A stretch of 64,000 nucleotides of DNA, from assembly GCA_019636095.1 (NCBI GenBank), contig JAHBYF010000003.1:124001-188000 (forward strand). The letters run 5' to 3'. A program made the translations under genes and the position numbers. Source of the DNA: Hyphomonadaceae bacterium. GTDB lineage: Bacteria; Pseudomonadota; Alphaproteobacteria; Caulobacterales; Aquidulcibacteraceae. Below are positions 17,275 through 25,794 of the stretch, in pieces (positions within the stretch are counted from its first letter, which is position 1; every line of letters starts with the position of its first letter). The notes beneath the pieces were generated by a model. The model saw nothing but the letters and a program-made list of their open reading frames with translations. It had not been told where the DNA came from and ran no database searches.

Positions 17275-19403
17275 CTCTCTCCTTCAATAGTCTGCAGCAG
17301 CAACGATTCAGTCAGCACCTGCGGCAACACCTGCGGTGCGCCGCCGTCTGCCGGATAATACAGGTAGAGCGGCACGCCGGCGCGTCCATACTCCGCCAAC
17401 GCCGCCGCGATCTCAGCATCGCGATTGGTCCAATCGCCAACGAGATAAGCCGTGTTGGTGTCCGTCATCGCATCGGAGACGCGCGAGGTAAACGCAGTAA
17501 CCTCGTTCACCTTGCAGGTCACACACCAGGCCGCGGTAAAATCCACGAACACCGCGCGGCCTTCGCCCTGCAATTCAGCCACGCGTGACGCGCTCCACGG
17601 TTCGGAAGCCACCACCTCGTGCGTCTCCATCCCAACCAACGGCTTCCAGACGAACGCGCCGGTGATGAGCAATTGCAGCACGCCGAACGCCAGCCACATG
17701 CGTCCCCAGCGCGCAGACAAGATCAGGAACGTCACCGCCACGAACAAGGTCAGCACCGCTATCGTGCCGTCCGAACCGGCCTGTTGTGTAAGCACCCACA
17801 CCAACCAGACCGCCGCCCCGAACATCGGGAACGCAAGCACGTTCTTCACCCGGTCCATCCACATGCCCGGCTTCGGAATAACCTTCTGTAGCCCCGGCAC
17901 GAAATGCAGCAGCGTCAACGGCAACGCAAAGCCAAGCCCAAGCGCTGCGAAGATGACCAATGTCGTCGGCGCCGATTGCGTCAGCGCCGCTCCAACGGCG
18001 CCCGCCATGAACGGCGCCGTGCATGGCGTCGCCGCGACGACCGCCAGCGCGCCGGTGAAAAACGCACCCACGTCGCCGCCGCGCGATGCGAGGCCTGCGC
18101 CAACATTCTGTGCGCCGGCGCCAAACTCGAACACGCCGAGCAGATTGAGCCCGATCACGAAAAACAGCAGCGCCAGCAAGCTCGTCACCCACGGCGCCTG
18201 CAACTGGAAGCCCCAGCCCACCGCTGCGCCGGCCTCGCGCAACGCAATCAGAACAACCGCCAGCGCCAGGAAGGTCGCCATCACGCCGGCGAAATACAGC
18301 AGGCCATGCCGCCGCGCCTCGCCGGACTGCACACCGCCCGCAAACTGCAGCGCCTTCACCGAAAGCACCGGCAACACGCACGGCATAATGTTGAGGATCA
18401 ATCCACCCAGAAACGCCAAGCCAAGCGCTGCGAGCAAAGCTGGAAAACTCAAACTAGCAGCTGCTGGCGCTGTCGAACTCGTTGCCCCGCCTTCCAGATC
18501 CGCCAGCGCATAATCATCTGTCATTGGCGCTGCGCGCTCGTCAGTGCCGTCGATTGGCTCACCCGGCTGCGCCAAGACCTCGACGCCGCCGCGCATCCAT
18601 GCGCCATTCACCTGCGACTCGTAGGCAACGACACCAGCCAGCGGGGCTTCGCCGAGCGCTTGCAAATCCGGCGCTAGCGAGAAACTCACGCCGCTTGCGC
18701 CTACACGCACGTGTTGGGGTTCCGCCGCCTTCACCGCACCGCGCTCGAACGGGAAGAAGCGCACGTTGCGAATATCGCTTGGGTTCGGCAGCGAGACGCT
18801 GAGCCGCGCCGGATCGCCCATTCCTATTGTTGCATTCACGCCATCTTGTCTGCGCGGAATGTTGGCACTCGCTCGCGCAATGCGCGCCGCCCATTGCGGA
18901 TCGTCACGACCTTGCGCCGCAATCGGCACGTTCAGAGTCAGCGTCGCCTCTTCAGGCACGCAAACGTCCGAGCACACGAGCCAGTAGGCGTCCGCTGTCA
19001 GCGTCGCCGTTGAACCGATCCGCGCATTGGCAGGAACAGTGATCTCAACCGGGAAGAGAACCTCCCCCTCGTAACCGTAGTTCACCAGAATCGTGAACGG
19101 CTCCGCCTCGGGCGCTGGCCATTGAATGTCGCCAGCACGCCACCCCGCCGGCAGCGTCCAATCTAGCGACGTCGCCTCGCCGCTATCGCCAGGGTTGCGC
19201 CAATAGGTGTGCCAACCCTCGTTGATCGCTTCGCGCAGCACGATCGTGAACGTCTCGCCTGGAGCAACCGTCGCGCGCGAGGAATGCAACGAAGCCTGCA
19301 CTTGCTGCGGCCCCGGCAACGGCTGCGCCGGCGCTGGCGTTATCGCAACGAAGCTCAGAAGAAGGGCAGCCAGTGCGGCAAAGTTGGTCATGAATACGCG
19401 CAT
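17271..19403 (-). CDS. dsbD: Protein-disulfide reductase DsbD-like (thiol:disulfide interchange)
   Basis: Inner-membrane protein that carries electrons from cytoplasmic thioredoxin to periplasmic thiol proteins. The 710-residue product has a signal peptide, an N-terminal DsbC/D-like immunoglobulin domain up to about residue 280 with VCSDVCVPEEATL, a membrane core of about eight segments containing NIMPCVLPVLSVKAL and VVAATPCTAPFMAG with the paired redox Cys, and a C-terminal thioredoxin domain with AAWCVTCKVNE (CxxC). This order matches DsbD/ScsB-type proteins. The downstream redoxin gene overlaps it by 4 bases. Confidence 0.93.
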   Translation of the reverse strand: MRVFMTNFAALAALLLSFVAITPAPAQPLPGPQQVQASLHSSRATVAPGETFTIVLREAINEGWHTYWRNPGDSGEATSLDWTLPAGWRAGDIQWPAPEAEPFTILVNYGYEGEVLFPVEITVPANARIGSTATLTADAYWLVCSDVCVPEEATLTLNVPIAAQGRDDPQWAARIARASANIPRRQDGVNATIGMGDPARLSVSLPNPSDIRNVRFFPFERGAVKAAEPQHVRVGASGVSFSLAPDLQALGEAPLAGVVAYESQVNGAWMRGGVEVLAQPGEPIDGTDERAAPMTDDYALADLEGGATSSTAPAAASLSFPALLAALGLAFLGGLILNIMPCVLPVLSVKALQFAGGVQSGEARRHGLLYFAGVMATFLALAVVLIALREAGAAVGWGFQLQAPWVTSLLALLFFVIGLNLLGVFEFGAGAQNVGAGLASRGGDVGAFFTGALAVVAATPCTAPFMAGAVGAALTQSAPTTLVIFAALGLGFALPLTLLHFVPGLQKVIPKPGMWMDRVKNVLAFPMFGAAVWLVWVLTQQAGSDGTIAVLTLFVAVTFLILSARWGRMWLAFGVLQLLITGAFVWKPLVGMETHEVVASEPWSASRVAELQGEGRAVFVDFTAAWCVTCKVNEVTAFTSRVSDAMTDTNTAYLVGDWTNRDAEIAAALAEYGRAGVPLYLYYPADGGAPQVLPQVLTESLLLQTIEGER

Positions 19404-19485
19404 ACAGGCTCACCCATCCAACGCCAATGCGGCTCGCCCGCACAAGGTCTTCGCCTGCCCGCCGCTTTCGGTTACCCGGCGTCCA

Positions 19486-19518
19486 AAGAAAAACGCCCCT
19501 CGTCGCCGAGGGGCGTTT
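19486..19518 (-). terminator. Rho-independent terminator of the sapC gene
   Basis: A perfect 12-base stem AAACGCCCCTCG / CGAGGGGCGTTT with a 4-base loop. Read on the minus strand it is followed by TTTTTCTTT-type sequence. It lies 25 bases past the stop of the SapC-family gene and before dsbD. Confidence 0.9.
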
Positions 19519-19542
19519 CTGGATCTTACGTCCCAGCGCGCG

Positions 19543-20340
19543 TTAGCGCAGCGGCGTGGACGCTTGAATGCGCGCCGCCCGGCTCAAAATCTTTGGCCAC
19601 AGGCCAAGCGAGAGCAGGTGAGCGTGCATAACTGCGGTCACGCCCTTATCGCGCAACTCAAGGAAGGTTTCCTTCGGCAGCGCGTTGAGCTTGGCTTCCG
19701 AGATCCGCAAGTATTCGCCGAGCTTGGTTGGCTCATCAGGCGTGCCATCGGCCTTTGCGCGCGGCAGCGCCAGCGGCGTGGTCTCGAACAGGTTGTGCTG
19801 ATCCATCAGCTTTACGAATTCCTGGGTGCGCTTACCCAGCATGTCGAACTCGCGGCAGAATTGGATTGCCTCTTGCGTATAACGAGAGGGCTTGTCGCCT
19901 TCGAAGAACGGCAATTCCGGCGTCGAGGACAACATCTTCGCCGAACGATCGATGCACACGAGCACGCGATCTTCATTGCCCGCTTCCTGGCTCTGGTTCG
20001 CCAGGATCGGCAGGAACGGATAACGGCGCGCAAACGCCGGGAGATAGACTTCCGGGTCGAGCGAACCGTCGGCGCCCAAGAACACGTTCATGCCCGGACG
20101 CAGACCCATCACCGCCAGCGGCGTCTTCGACTGCGTGTCAAAAATGATCGGATAGCAAACCGCCGCGAGGCCGAACTCATCAACGGTCAACGGCACCAGA
20201 TGCGTGTCAGCAAGGAATGCAAACGGATTGCTGACCTGGCTCACACCCAGCTTGCCGTGCTTTTCAGCCGAAAGCGGCTCAAGCTGGTTGTAGAAAAGGA
20301 TTTTGCCCAGCGTCTGCTGGCCGCCTTGGGCGGTCGTCAT
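19543..20340 (-). CDS. SapC-family protein
   Basis: A 265-residue protein without a signal peptide, matching the SapC family described next to S-layer genes in Campylobacter and common in Caulobacterales. Visible features are ILFYNQLEPLSAEKHGKLGV near the start, LVPLTVDEFGLAAVCYPIIF, GLRPGMNVFLGADGSLDPEV, YLPAFARRYPFLPI and FDMLGKRTQEFVKLMDQHNL. Its biochemical role is not settled. No S-layer or export genes are adjacent here, so the neighbourhood gives no hint. It has its own terminator. Confidence 0.88.
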   Translation of the reverse strand: MTTAQGGQQTLGKILFYNQLEPLSAEKHGKLGVSQVSNPFAFLADTHLVPLTVDEFGLAAVCYPIIFDTQSKTPLAVMGLRPGMNVFLGADGSLDPEVYLPAFARRYPFLPILANQSQEAGNEDRVLVCIDRSAKMLSSTPELPFFEGDKPSRYTQEAIQFCREFDMLGKRTQEFVKLMDQHNLFETTPLALPRAKADGTPDEPTKLGEYLRISEAKLNALPKETFLELRDKGVTAVMHAHLLSLGLWPKILSRAARIQASTPLR

Positions 20341-20512
20341 GGTCGTCTCCGCGAGTTCCCTACCACTGAGGGGCTGTCAAAACCACGAATGCGCGGTTTC
20401 CGCAACACGTTAGCGCAAAACAACTGCGATGGGCGGCCCTTTTCTCAGTCGCAACGCATGCTATTCCCGCCGACGCGCCTTACAGCGGCGCAACCTGCCT
20501 GTTGGGGGACAA

Positions 20513-22405
20513 ATGAAGCCGATCCGTTGGGCCTTTGCCGCACTTCTGGGATTGACATTGGCGGCTAGCGCCTGCGGCCCGCGCCAGGCGCAACCAATGA
20601 CCGCGTTCGAAGGCAAGCTCTCCGATTGGGCGCACGAAATTCTGGCCGACAGCCCAGAGACGGCCTCGCAAACGGGCGTTGACGAGGACGCCGTAGGCGG
20701 CCGCTACAACGACCGCCTTGACGATCGGTCCGCGATCGCGCTCGAAGCACGCCGCAGCGCGGCGGTTCGCCGCTACGCCGAATTGCGCGCCCTCGATGTT
20801 AGCCGTTTGAGCGATGAGGATCGCCTCACCTACAATGTGTTGCGCGATCAGTTTGCAAACGCCGCCCGCGGCGCCGCCTTCAGCTATGGCGACTTCGGCC
20901 CACTGTCGGGCGCACATCCATACGTCATCAACCAGATGGACAGCGCCTTCATCACGCTGCCTTCGTTCCTCGACGAACGCCACGCTGTCACCGACACCGC
21001 GTCGGCAGAAGCCTATCTTACACGCCTGCGGGCTGTGGCGGACGCGATCGATCAAGAGACAGAACGTGCGCGCGCCGACGCGGAACTCGGCGTGCGCCCA
21101 CCAGGCTTCATTCTCGACACCGTCGCAGGCATGCTGGAAAGCGTGCTGCGCCAGCCTCCGGTCGCGCAGGTTTACCTCACCAGCTTCCGCAGCAAGCTCG
21201 ACGCCATCGCGGCGCGCGAACAGGACGCCGAACGCCGCGCCGTGATCGAGCGCGATAACCAGGTGCTGCTTGCGCGCGCCGAAGCAATCGTGCGCGATCA
21301 CATCCTGCCCGCCCATCAGCGCGCGCTCGCCTGGGTCCGCGCGGAGCGTTCGCGCGCCAGTGATGCGCCAGGCGTCTCGAACCTGCCTCAAGGCGCTGAA
21401 TACTACGCCGCCGTATTGCGGATCGAGACCACCACCGATCTCACTCCCGATCAGATTCACACCATCGGCCTCAATCGCGTCGCCGAACTCAACCGCGAAC
21501 TCGATATCGCGCTGCGCCGCCTCGGCCTCACAGAAGGCACTACGGGTCAGCGCCTCGCTCAACTCACCGCTGACCCGCGCTATCAATACGAAGACAGCGA
21601 CGCTGGCCGCGCGCAGCTCATTGCCGACGTGCAAGCGCGCGTGAACCACGTCATGGAGCGTGCGCCGCAATGGTTCGGCCGCCTGCCACGCGCGCCGCTT
21701 GAAGTGCGCCGCGTACCAGCCTTCGCCGAAGCGGGCGCGCCGGGCGCCTATTACAATCCGCCCTCGCTCGATGGCTCAAGCCCCGGCATCTATTACATCA
21801 ACATGCGCAACCTCGCGGAAATGACGCGCATCGATCTTCCGACGCAAGATTTCCACGAAGCGGTGCCCGGCCATCATTTCCAGATCGCGCTCGCGCAAGA
21901 ACTGACGGACACGCCGCTGCTGCGCCGCATGACCTCGTTCAACGCCTATGCCGAAGGCTGGGCGCTTTACGCCGAAGAACTCGCCGATGAACAAGGCTTC
22001 TATGACGGCAACCCCATCGGCCGCATTGGCTATTTGCGCTGGCGGCTCTGGCGCGCCGTGCGCCTCGTTGTCGACACCGGTCTTCACGCCAAAAACTGGT
22101 CGCGCCAGCAGGCCATCGACTATGTCGCGCAAACCACCGGCGACCTCCCCGGCGTCGTCGCCACCGAAGTGGACCGCTACGTCGTCTGGCCCGGACAAGC
22201 CTGCGGCTACGAACTCGGCCGCCGCGAAATCGCGCGCCTGCGCGAAGAGGCCCGTAACGAACTCGGACCCGACTTCGATCTCCGCGGCTTTCACGATGCG
22301 GTGCTGCTGCACGGCGAAGTCCCGCTCCCTGTACTCGACACGCTGGTTCACGATTGGATACCCGCACAGCGCCGCGCCGCCGAACGCGAACGCAACCGGC
22401 GCTAA
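20513..22405 (+). CDS. DUF885 family lipoprotein (zinc-peptidase-like)
   Basis: A 630-residue exported protein. MKPIRWAFAALLGLTLAASAC gives a lipobox (AASAC, Cys 21). The DUF885 domain fills the rest. Its metallopeptidase-like signature is DFHEAVPGHHFQIALAQE (HExxPGHH), with a downstream Glu in SFNAYAEGWALYAEELA. The C-terminal VVWPGQACGYELGRREI block is also typical. The family is thought to be zinc-dependent peptidases, with the fold related to carboxypeptidase Taq-like helical enzymes. GGGGGA at 20503 fixes the start at ATG 20513. Confidence 0.92.
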   Translation: MKPIRWAFAALLGLTLAASACGPRQAQPMTAFEGKLSDWAHEILADSPETASQTGVDEDAVGGRYNDRLDDRSAIALEARRSAAVRRYAELRALDVSRLSDEDRLTYNVLRDQFANAARGAAFSYGDFGPLSGAHPYVINQMDSAFITLPSFLDERHAVTDTASAEAYLTRLRAVADAIDQETERARADAELGVRPPGFILDTVAGMLESVLRQPPVAQVYLTSFRSKLDAIAAREQDAERRAVIERDNQVLLARAEAIVRDHILPAHQRALAWVRAERSRASDAPGVSNLPQGAEYYAAVLRIETTTDLTPDQIHTIGLNRVAELNRELDIALRRLGLTEGTTGQRLAQLTADPRYQYEDSDAGRAQLIADVQARVNHVMERAPQWFGRLPRAPLEVRRVPAFAEAGAPGAYYNPPSLDGSSPGIYYINMRNLAEMTRIDLPTQDFHEAVPGHHFQIALAQELTDTPLLRRMTSFNAYAEGWALYAEELADEQGFYDGNPIGRIGYLRWRLWRAVRLVVDTGLHAKNWSRQQAIDYVAQTTGDLPGVVATEVDRYVVWPGQACGYELGRREIARLREEARNELGPDFDLRGFHDAVLLHGEVPLPVLDTLVHDWIPAQRRAAERERNRR

Positions 22406-22544
22406 AGCGTGACGACGTTCACACATCCACGTGAACGCGGGCAGGCGTACGCAAAACGCCCCGCGCGCGCCTCATGTTGGCCCCGATCCGGGCGCTCGCT
22501 TCATACCGTCACGCCGTGTCCGCACGGCTCGGGAGGGATTGTTC

Positions 22545-24275
22545 ATGTTACGCAATACTCGGCGTGCGGGCATATTCGCCTGCGCGATGCTTCTCACCGC
22601 ATGCGCGGCGCAATCGACGCACACAAACGATGACGAGAGCGAAGCCGTCGTCACTGACAATTTATTGACGCCACCGCCCCCGCCGCCACCGCCACCGCCG
22701 CCGCCGCTGGTGAATTCGCCCTATCCGCAACAAATGCAGGAAACCGGCCGCGCGCGCGCGGCGATTGGCGGTGTCGCCGGCAATTACGCGCAAACCGCGC
22801 CGCAGCCGATGCCGGGCATGGTCGATCGCGAAAACTACGAGGACGTCGACGTCAATCCAATCCACGTCGTCGCCGAAGATCCCGTCTCCACCTTCTCCAT
22901 CGACGTTGACACCGCCTCTTATTCCAACGTGCGCCGCATGCTGAATTCGGGCCGCCTGCCCCCGCAGAACGCTGTGCGCACCGAAGAACTGATCAACTAT
23001 TTCCGCTACGACTATCCGCTGCCGCAAAACCGCGAGCAGCCGTTCTCCACCAGCGTCACGGTTGCGCCGTCGCCGTGGGCGGAGGGCCGCCAACTCGTGC
23101 ATATTGGCTTGCAAGGCTACAACCTCATTCCGCGCGAACGCCCGCCGCTGAACCTCACGCTACTGCTCGACGTGTCCGGTTCGATGGGCGAACCGGACAA
23201 GCTGCCGCTCGTCGTTCAAAGCATGCGCATGCTGGTTGAACAGCTCACTGCGCGCGATCGCGTCTCGATCGTCGTGTATGCGGGCGCCGCCGGCGCCGTG
23301 CTTGAGCCGACCCCCGGAAACGAACACGGCCGCATCATTGCCGCACTCGAAAATCTGCATGCGGGTGGCTCCACCGCCGGCGGCGAAGGCCTTCGCCTCG
23401 CCTACGCGCTGACCGAGCAAAACTTCCGCCGCGACAGCGTCAACCGTGTCATCATCGCCACTGATGGCGATTTCAATGTCGGCATCAACAACCCGCAGGA
23501 GCTCGAAGATTTCGTCGAGCGCAAACGCGACACCGGCATCTATCTCTCAGTGCTCGGCTTCGGCTCCGGCAATTACAACGACGCCCTCATGCAAACGCTG
23601 GCGCAAAACGGCAACGGCGTCGCCGCCTATATCGACACGTTGAACGAAGCCCGCCGCGTGTTGCGCGACGAGATGGCCTCGAACATGTTCACGATCGCCA
23701 ACGACGTGAAGATTCAAGTCGAGTTCAATCCCGCACGCGTCGCCGAATATCGCTTGATAGGCTACGAAACCCGCATGTTGAACCGTGAGGACTTCAACAA
23801 CGATCGCGTCGACGCCGGCGAGATCGGCGCAGGCCACGCCGTCACCGCGATCTACGAGATCGTCCCCGTCGGCGGCGCGACCTTCAACGACCCGCTGCGC
23901 TATCAACAGCAGGCCGCCCCGCCATCGACGGCAAGTGAACTCGCCTTCCTGCGTATTCGCTACAAGCTGCCGGGGCAGGACCGCTCACGCTTGATCGAAC
24001 GCCCGATCACCGATCGCGACCGCGTCAGCGACATAGCGCAAGCGCCGGAATCAACACGTTGGGCGGCGGCGGTCGCCGGCTACGGGCAGTTGCTGCGGCA
24101 CGATCAATTCGTCCGCCAAGGCTACGGCTATGACGACGTCATCCGCCTCGCCCAAGGCGCGCGTGGCACAGATGAATTCGGCTGGCGCGCCGAATTCCTC
24201 CAACTCGCCCGCGCCGCGCAGAGCGCGGCCGCGTTGCCCACAGCCCAAAACGCACAACCGGGCAGGCGTCGCTGA
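22545..24275 (+). CDS. VWA-domain lipoprotein (YfbK-like, with DUF3520)
   Basis: A 576-residue lipoprotein: GIFACAMLLTACAAQ gives the lipobox LTAC. A run of twelve prolines near residues 44-55 precedes a von Willebrand N-terminal segment (PVSTFSIDVDTASYSNVRRM). The VWA domain has the metal-ion site LLLDVSGSMGEPDKL (DxSxS), then GGSTAGGEGLRLAYAL (T) and VIIATDGDFNVG (D). A DUF3520-type C-terminal region begins near YRLIGYETRMLNREDFNNDR. Homologues such as E. coli YfbK are uncharacterised. GGGAGGG at 22531 fixes the ATG at 22545. Confidence 0.92.
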   Translation: MLRNTRRAGIFACAMLLTACAAQSTHTNDDESEAVVTDNLLTPPPPPPPPPPPPLVNSPYPQQMQETGRARAAIGGVAGNYAQTAPQPMPGMVDRENYEDVDVNPIHVVAEDPVSTFSIDVDTASYSNVRRMLNSGRLPPQNAVRTEELINYFRYDYPLPQNREQPFSTSVTVAPSPWAEGRQLVHIGLQGYNLIPRERPPLNLTLLLDVSGSMGEPDKLPLVVQSMRMLVEQLTARDRVSIVVYAGAAGAVLEPTPGNEHGRIIAALENLHAGGSTAGGEGLRLAYALTEQNFRRDSVNRVIIATDGDFNVGINNPQELEDFVERKRDTGIYLSVLGFGSGNYNDALMQTLAQNGNGVAAYIDTLNEARRVLRDEMASNMFTIANDVKIQVEFNPARVAEYRLIGYETRMLNREDFNNDRVDAGEIGAGHAVTAIYEIVPVGGATFNDPLRYQQQAAPPSTASELAFLRIRYKLPGQDRSRLIERPITDRDRVSDIAQAPESTRWAAAVAGYGQLLRHDQFVRQGYGYDDVIRLAQGARGTDEFGWRAEFLQLARAAQSAAALPTAQNAQPGRRR

Positions 24276-24287
24276 CGACGCGCGACT

Positions 24288-24310
24288 CCCCGCCCCCTTG
24301 CGGGGCGGGG
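24288..24310. repeat. G/C-rich hairpin between convergent genes
   Basis: A perfect 9-base stem CCCCGCCCC / GGGGCGGGG with a 5-base loop, followed by TTGGGGGTGGGGGT. It lies between the end of the VWA gene and the end of the DUF559 gene. No T-run follows. It could stop transcripts from both sides or be part of a dispersed palindromic repeat. Confidence 0.6.
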
Positions 24311-24347
24311 TTGGGGGTGGGGGTAACGGCGGTGCTGTTTCAAGACA

Positions 24348-24809
24348 TCAGCGCCGACACCCCATCCGTCGCGCTCCGCGCGACACCTTCCCCGTAAAGC
24401 GTTGAGGCAAGCACGTTGAGGCCAGCGCACAAATCGCGCGCGCTACACGACGCGGATCGCAAAGAACCTCCGCGTTGGCAAACCGCAGCATGCGATAGCC
24501 GCGCCCTTCGATCCATTGTTGTCGCTCAGCATCTCGCGCAGCGACGTCGGGCGCGTCGTGTGCGCCTCCATCGATCTCGATCGCCAACATCGCGGTGTGA
24601 CAAATGAAGTCGACAACAAACGGTCCAATCACCGCCTGACGTCGAAAATGCGTTCCCGGCACGCGCACGCGCCGCAACTCAAACCACAGCATCTGCTCCG
24701 CGGGCGTCATCGTCTTGCGAAGACGCCGCGCGATCGCAACCGCTCTTTTGGATTTGAAACGCGCCGCGACACCGGGAGGCGTCAAATCCTCCCGCACCAC
24801 AGCGCTCAC
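24348..24809 (-). CDS. DUF559 domain protein (Vsr-like endonuclease fold)
   Basis: A 153-residue protein of the DUF559 family, which has the PD-(D/E)xK fold related to very short patch repair nucleases. Visible parts are ARRLRKTMTPAEQMLWFELR, GTHFRRQAVIGPFVVDFICH with the metal-binding Asp, and LAIEIDGGAHDAPDVAARDA with the Glu. The block ends with RDAERQQWIEGRGYRMLRF. The family has no proven substrate. The likely start is GTG at 24809, which overlaps the stop of the upstream gene by 4 bases (GTGA), so the two are coupled. The C-terminal 15 residues are basic. Confidence 0.85.
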   Translation of the reverse strand: MSAVVREDLTPPGVAARFKSKRAVAIARRLRKTMTPAEQMLWFELRRVRVPGTHFRRQAVIGPFVVDFICHTAMLAIEIDGGAHDAPDVAARDAERQQWIEGRGYRMLRFANAEVLCDPRRVARAICALASTCLPQRFTGKVSRGARRMGCRR

Positions 24810-25186
24810 GCCGCCCAAACCAATCTCACGCCGCTCTCTTCCGCAGCTTCCGTCAGCTCTGCATCCAGGAACGGACCGTTCATGGCCGGCTTCAGCGCCG
24901 TCGCCAGATCGGCTTCCACGTACTCACGCGCATCGCGTTCATCGTGCTGATGGATCAAAATGTGTGTCGCGCCCAGGAGCTGTGCTTCCGGCCATTGTTC
25001 GTGGCTCGCCAGGCGCTTCGCCAAATTGCCGGTCCGCGACAAGAACAAAGGCGTCCAGCCGCGGCCGCCAGGGCCAGGACGCGCGAAGCAATAGACAGCC
25101 GGCGAAGACGCGAATTGCTCATGCGGGCGATGCACGTTGAAACGGTGCAAACGGCCTGAAATTCCACGGAAAATTGCTTCGGTCAT
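24806..25186 (-). CDS. GIY-YIG-nuclease-like small protein
   Basis: A 126-residue protein. The order VYCFARPGPGGRGWTPLFLS, RTGNLAKRLASHEQW, LLGATHILIHQHDERDAREY and VEADLATALKPAMNG follows the GIY-YIG layout: VY strand, LFLSRTGNLAKRL in place of the usual LYIGqT..L..R, then GATH, E and N at the expected places. The first GIY motif is degenerate (VYCF). It is therefore a diverged or distant member, assigned by pattern only. It is translationally coupled to the DUF559 gene downstream and diverges from the Zur-like gene. Confidence 0.65.
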   Translation of the reverse strand: MTEAIFRGISGRLHRFNVHRPHEQFASSPAVYCFARPGPGGRGWTPLFLSRTGNLAKRLASHEQWPEAQLLGATHILIHQHDERDAREYVEADLATALKPAMNGPFLDAELTEAAEESGVRLVWAA

Positions 25187-25344
25187 CGGACGCCCCCGTC
25201 AAATCGACTACATCGTTCGCTGTATGTTCCAAAGTGATACGCGACTCATTTGTTCTTGTAAAGTTCTATTCCGTCGCCGATCTCAAAATCCCTCCCCTGG
25301 GTCCCCACCTTTTCGCGAACACCGCACCCTGCGATATCAACACA

Positions 25345-25794
25345 ATGGCTCACGCCCACGATCACACCGCGCAAATCTCGGAAGCCGAGAAACGCTGCGC
25401 CGACGCCGGCGAGAGCCTGACGCCGCTGCGCCGCAGGGTGCTCGAACTCCTGCTTGCGCAGCATGGCCCGGCGAAAGCGTACGATCTGCTGCCGCTGATC
25501 GACGCCGACAAATCCGCGAAGCCGCCCACCGTTTATCGCGCACTGGATTTTCTCGTGCGCATGGGGCTCGCGCACCGCATCGAGAGTTTGAATGCGTTTA
25601 TGGCCTGCGATGTCGGCGCCTGCGAGCGTTCAACCATCTTCCTTATTTGCGAGAAGTGCGGCGGCGCCGAAGAGTTCGACGCAGGCCACGCGCTGGTTGA
25701 TCTTGCCGAAGCCGCGAAGAAAGACGGCTTTGCCATTCGCCGCACCATGATCGAGGCGAGCGGCCTCTGTGCGCAGTGCCAAAACGCGGCATGA
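25345..25794 (+). CDS. zur: Fur-family transcriptional repressor, Zur-like
   Basis: A 149-residue metal-sensing regulator. MAHAHDHTAQISEAEKRC is His-rich; the winged helix carries LTPLRRRVLELLLAQHGPAK and AKPPTVYRALDFLVRMGLAH; the dimerisation part has CEKCGG and CAQC, the two CxxC pairs of the structural zinc site. The phrase AHRIESLNAFMACD is typical of Zur rather than Fur or PerR. It would repress zinc uptake genes when zinc is plentiful; none are adjacent. ATG at 25345 removes a 57-residue unlikely extension. Its stop overlaps the next start by 4 bases (ATGA). Confidence 0.85.
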   Translation: MAHAHDHTAQISEAEKRCADAGESLTPLRRRVLELLLAQHGPAKAYDLLPLIDADKSAKPPTVYRALDFLVRMGLAHRIESLNAFMACDVGACERSTIFLICEKCGGAEEFDAGHALVDLAEAAKKDGFAIRRTMIEASGLCAQCQNAA

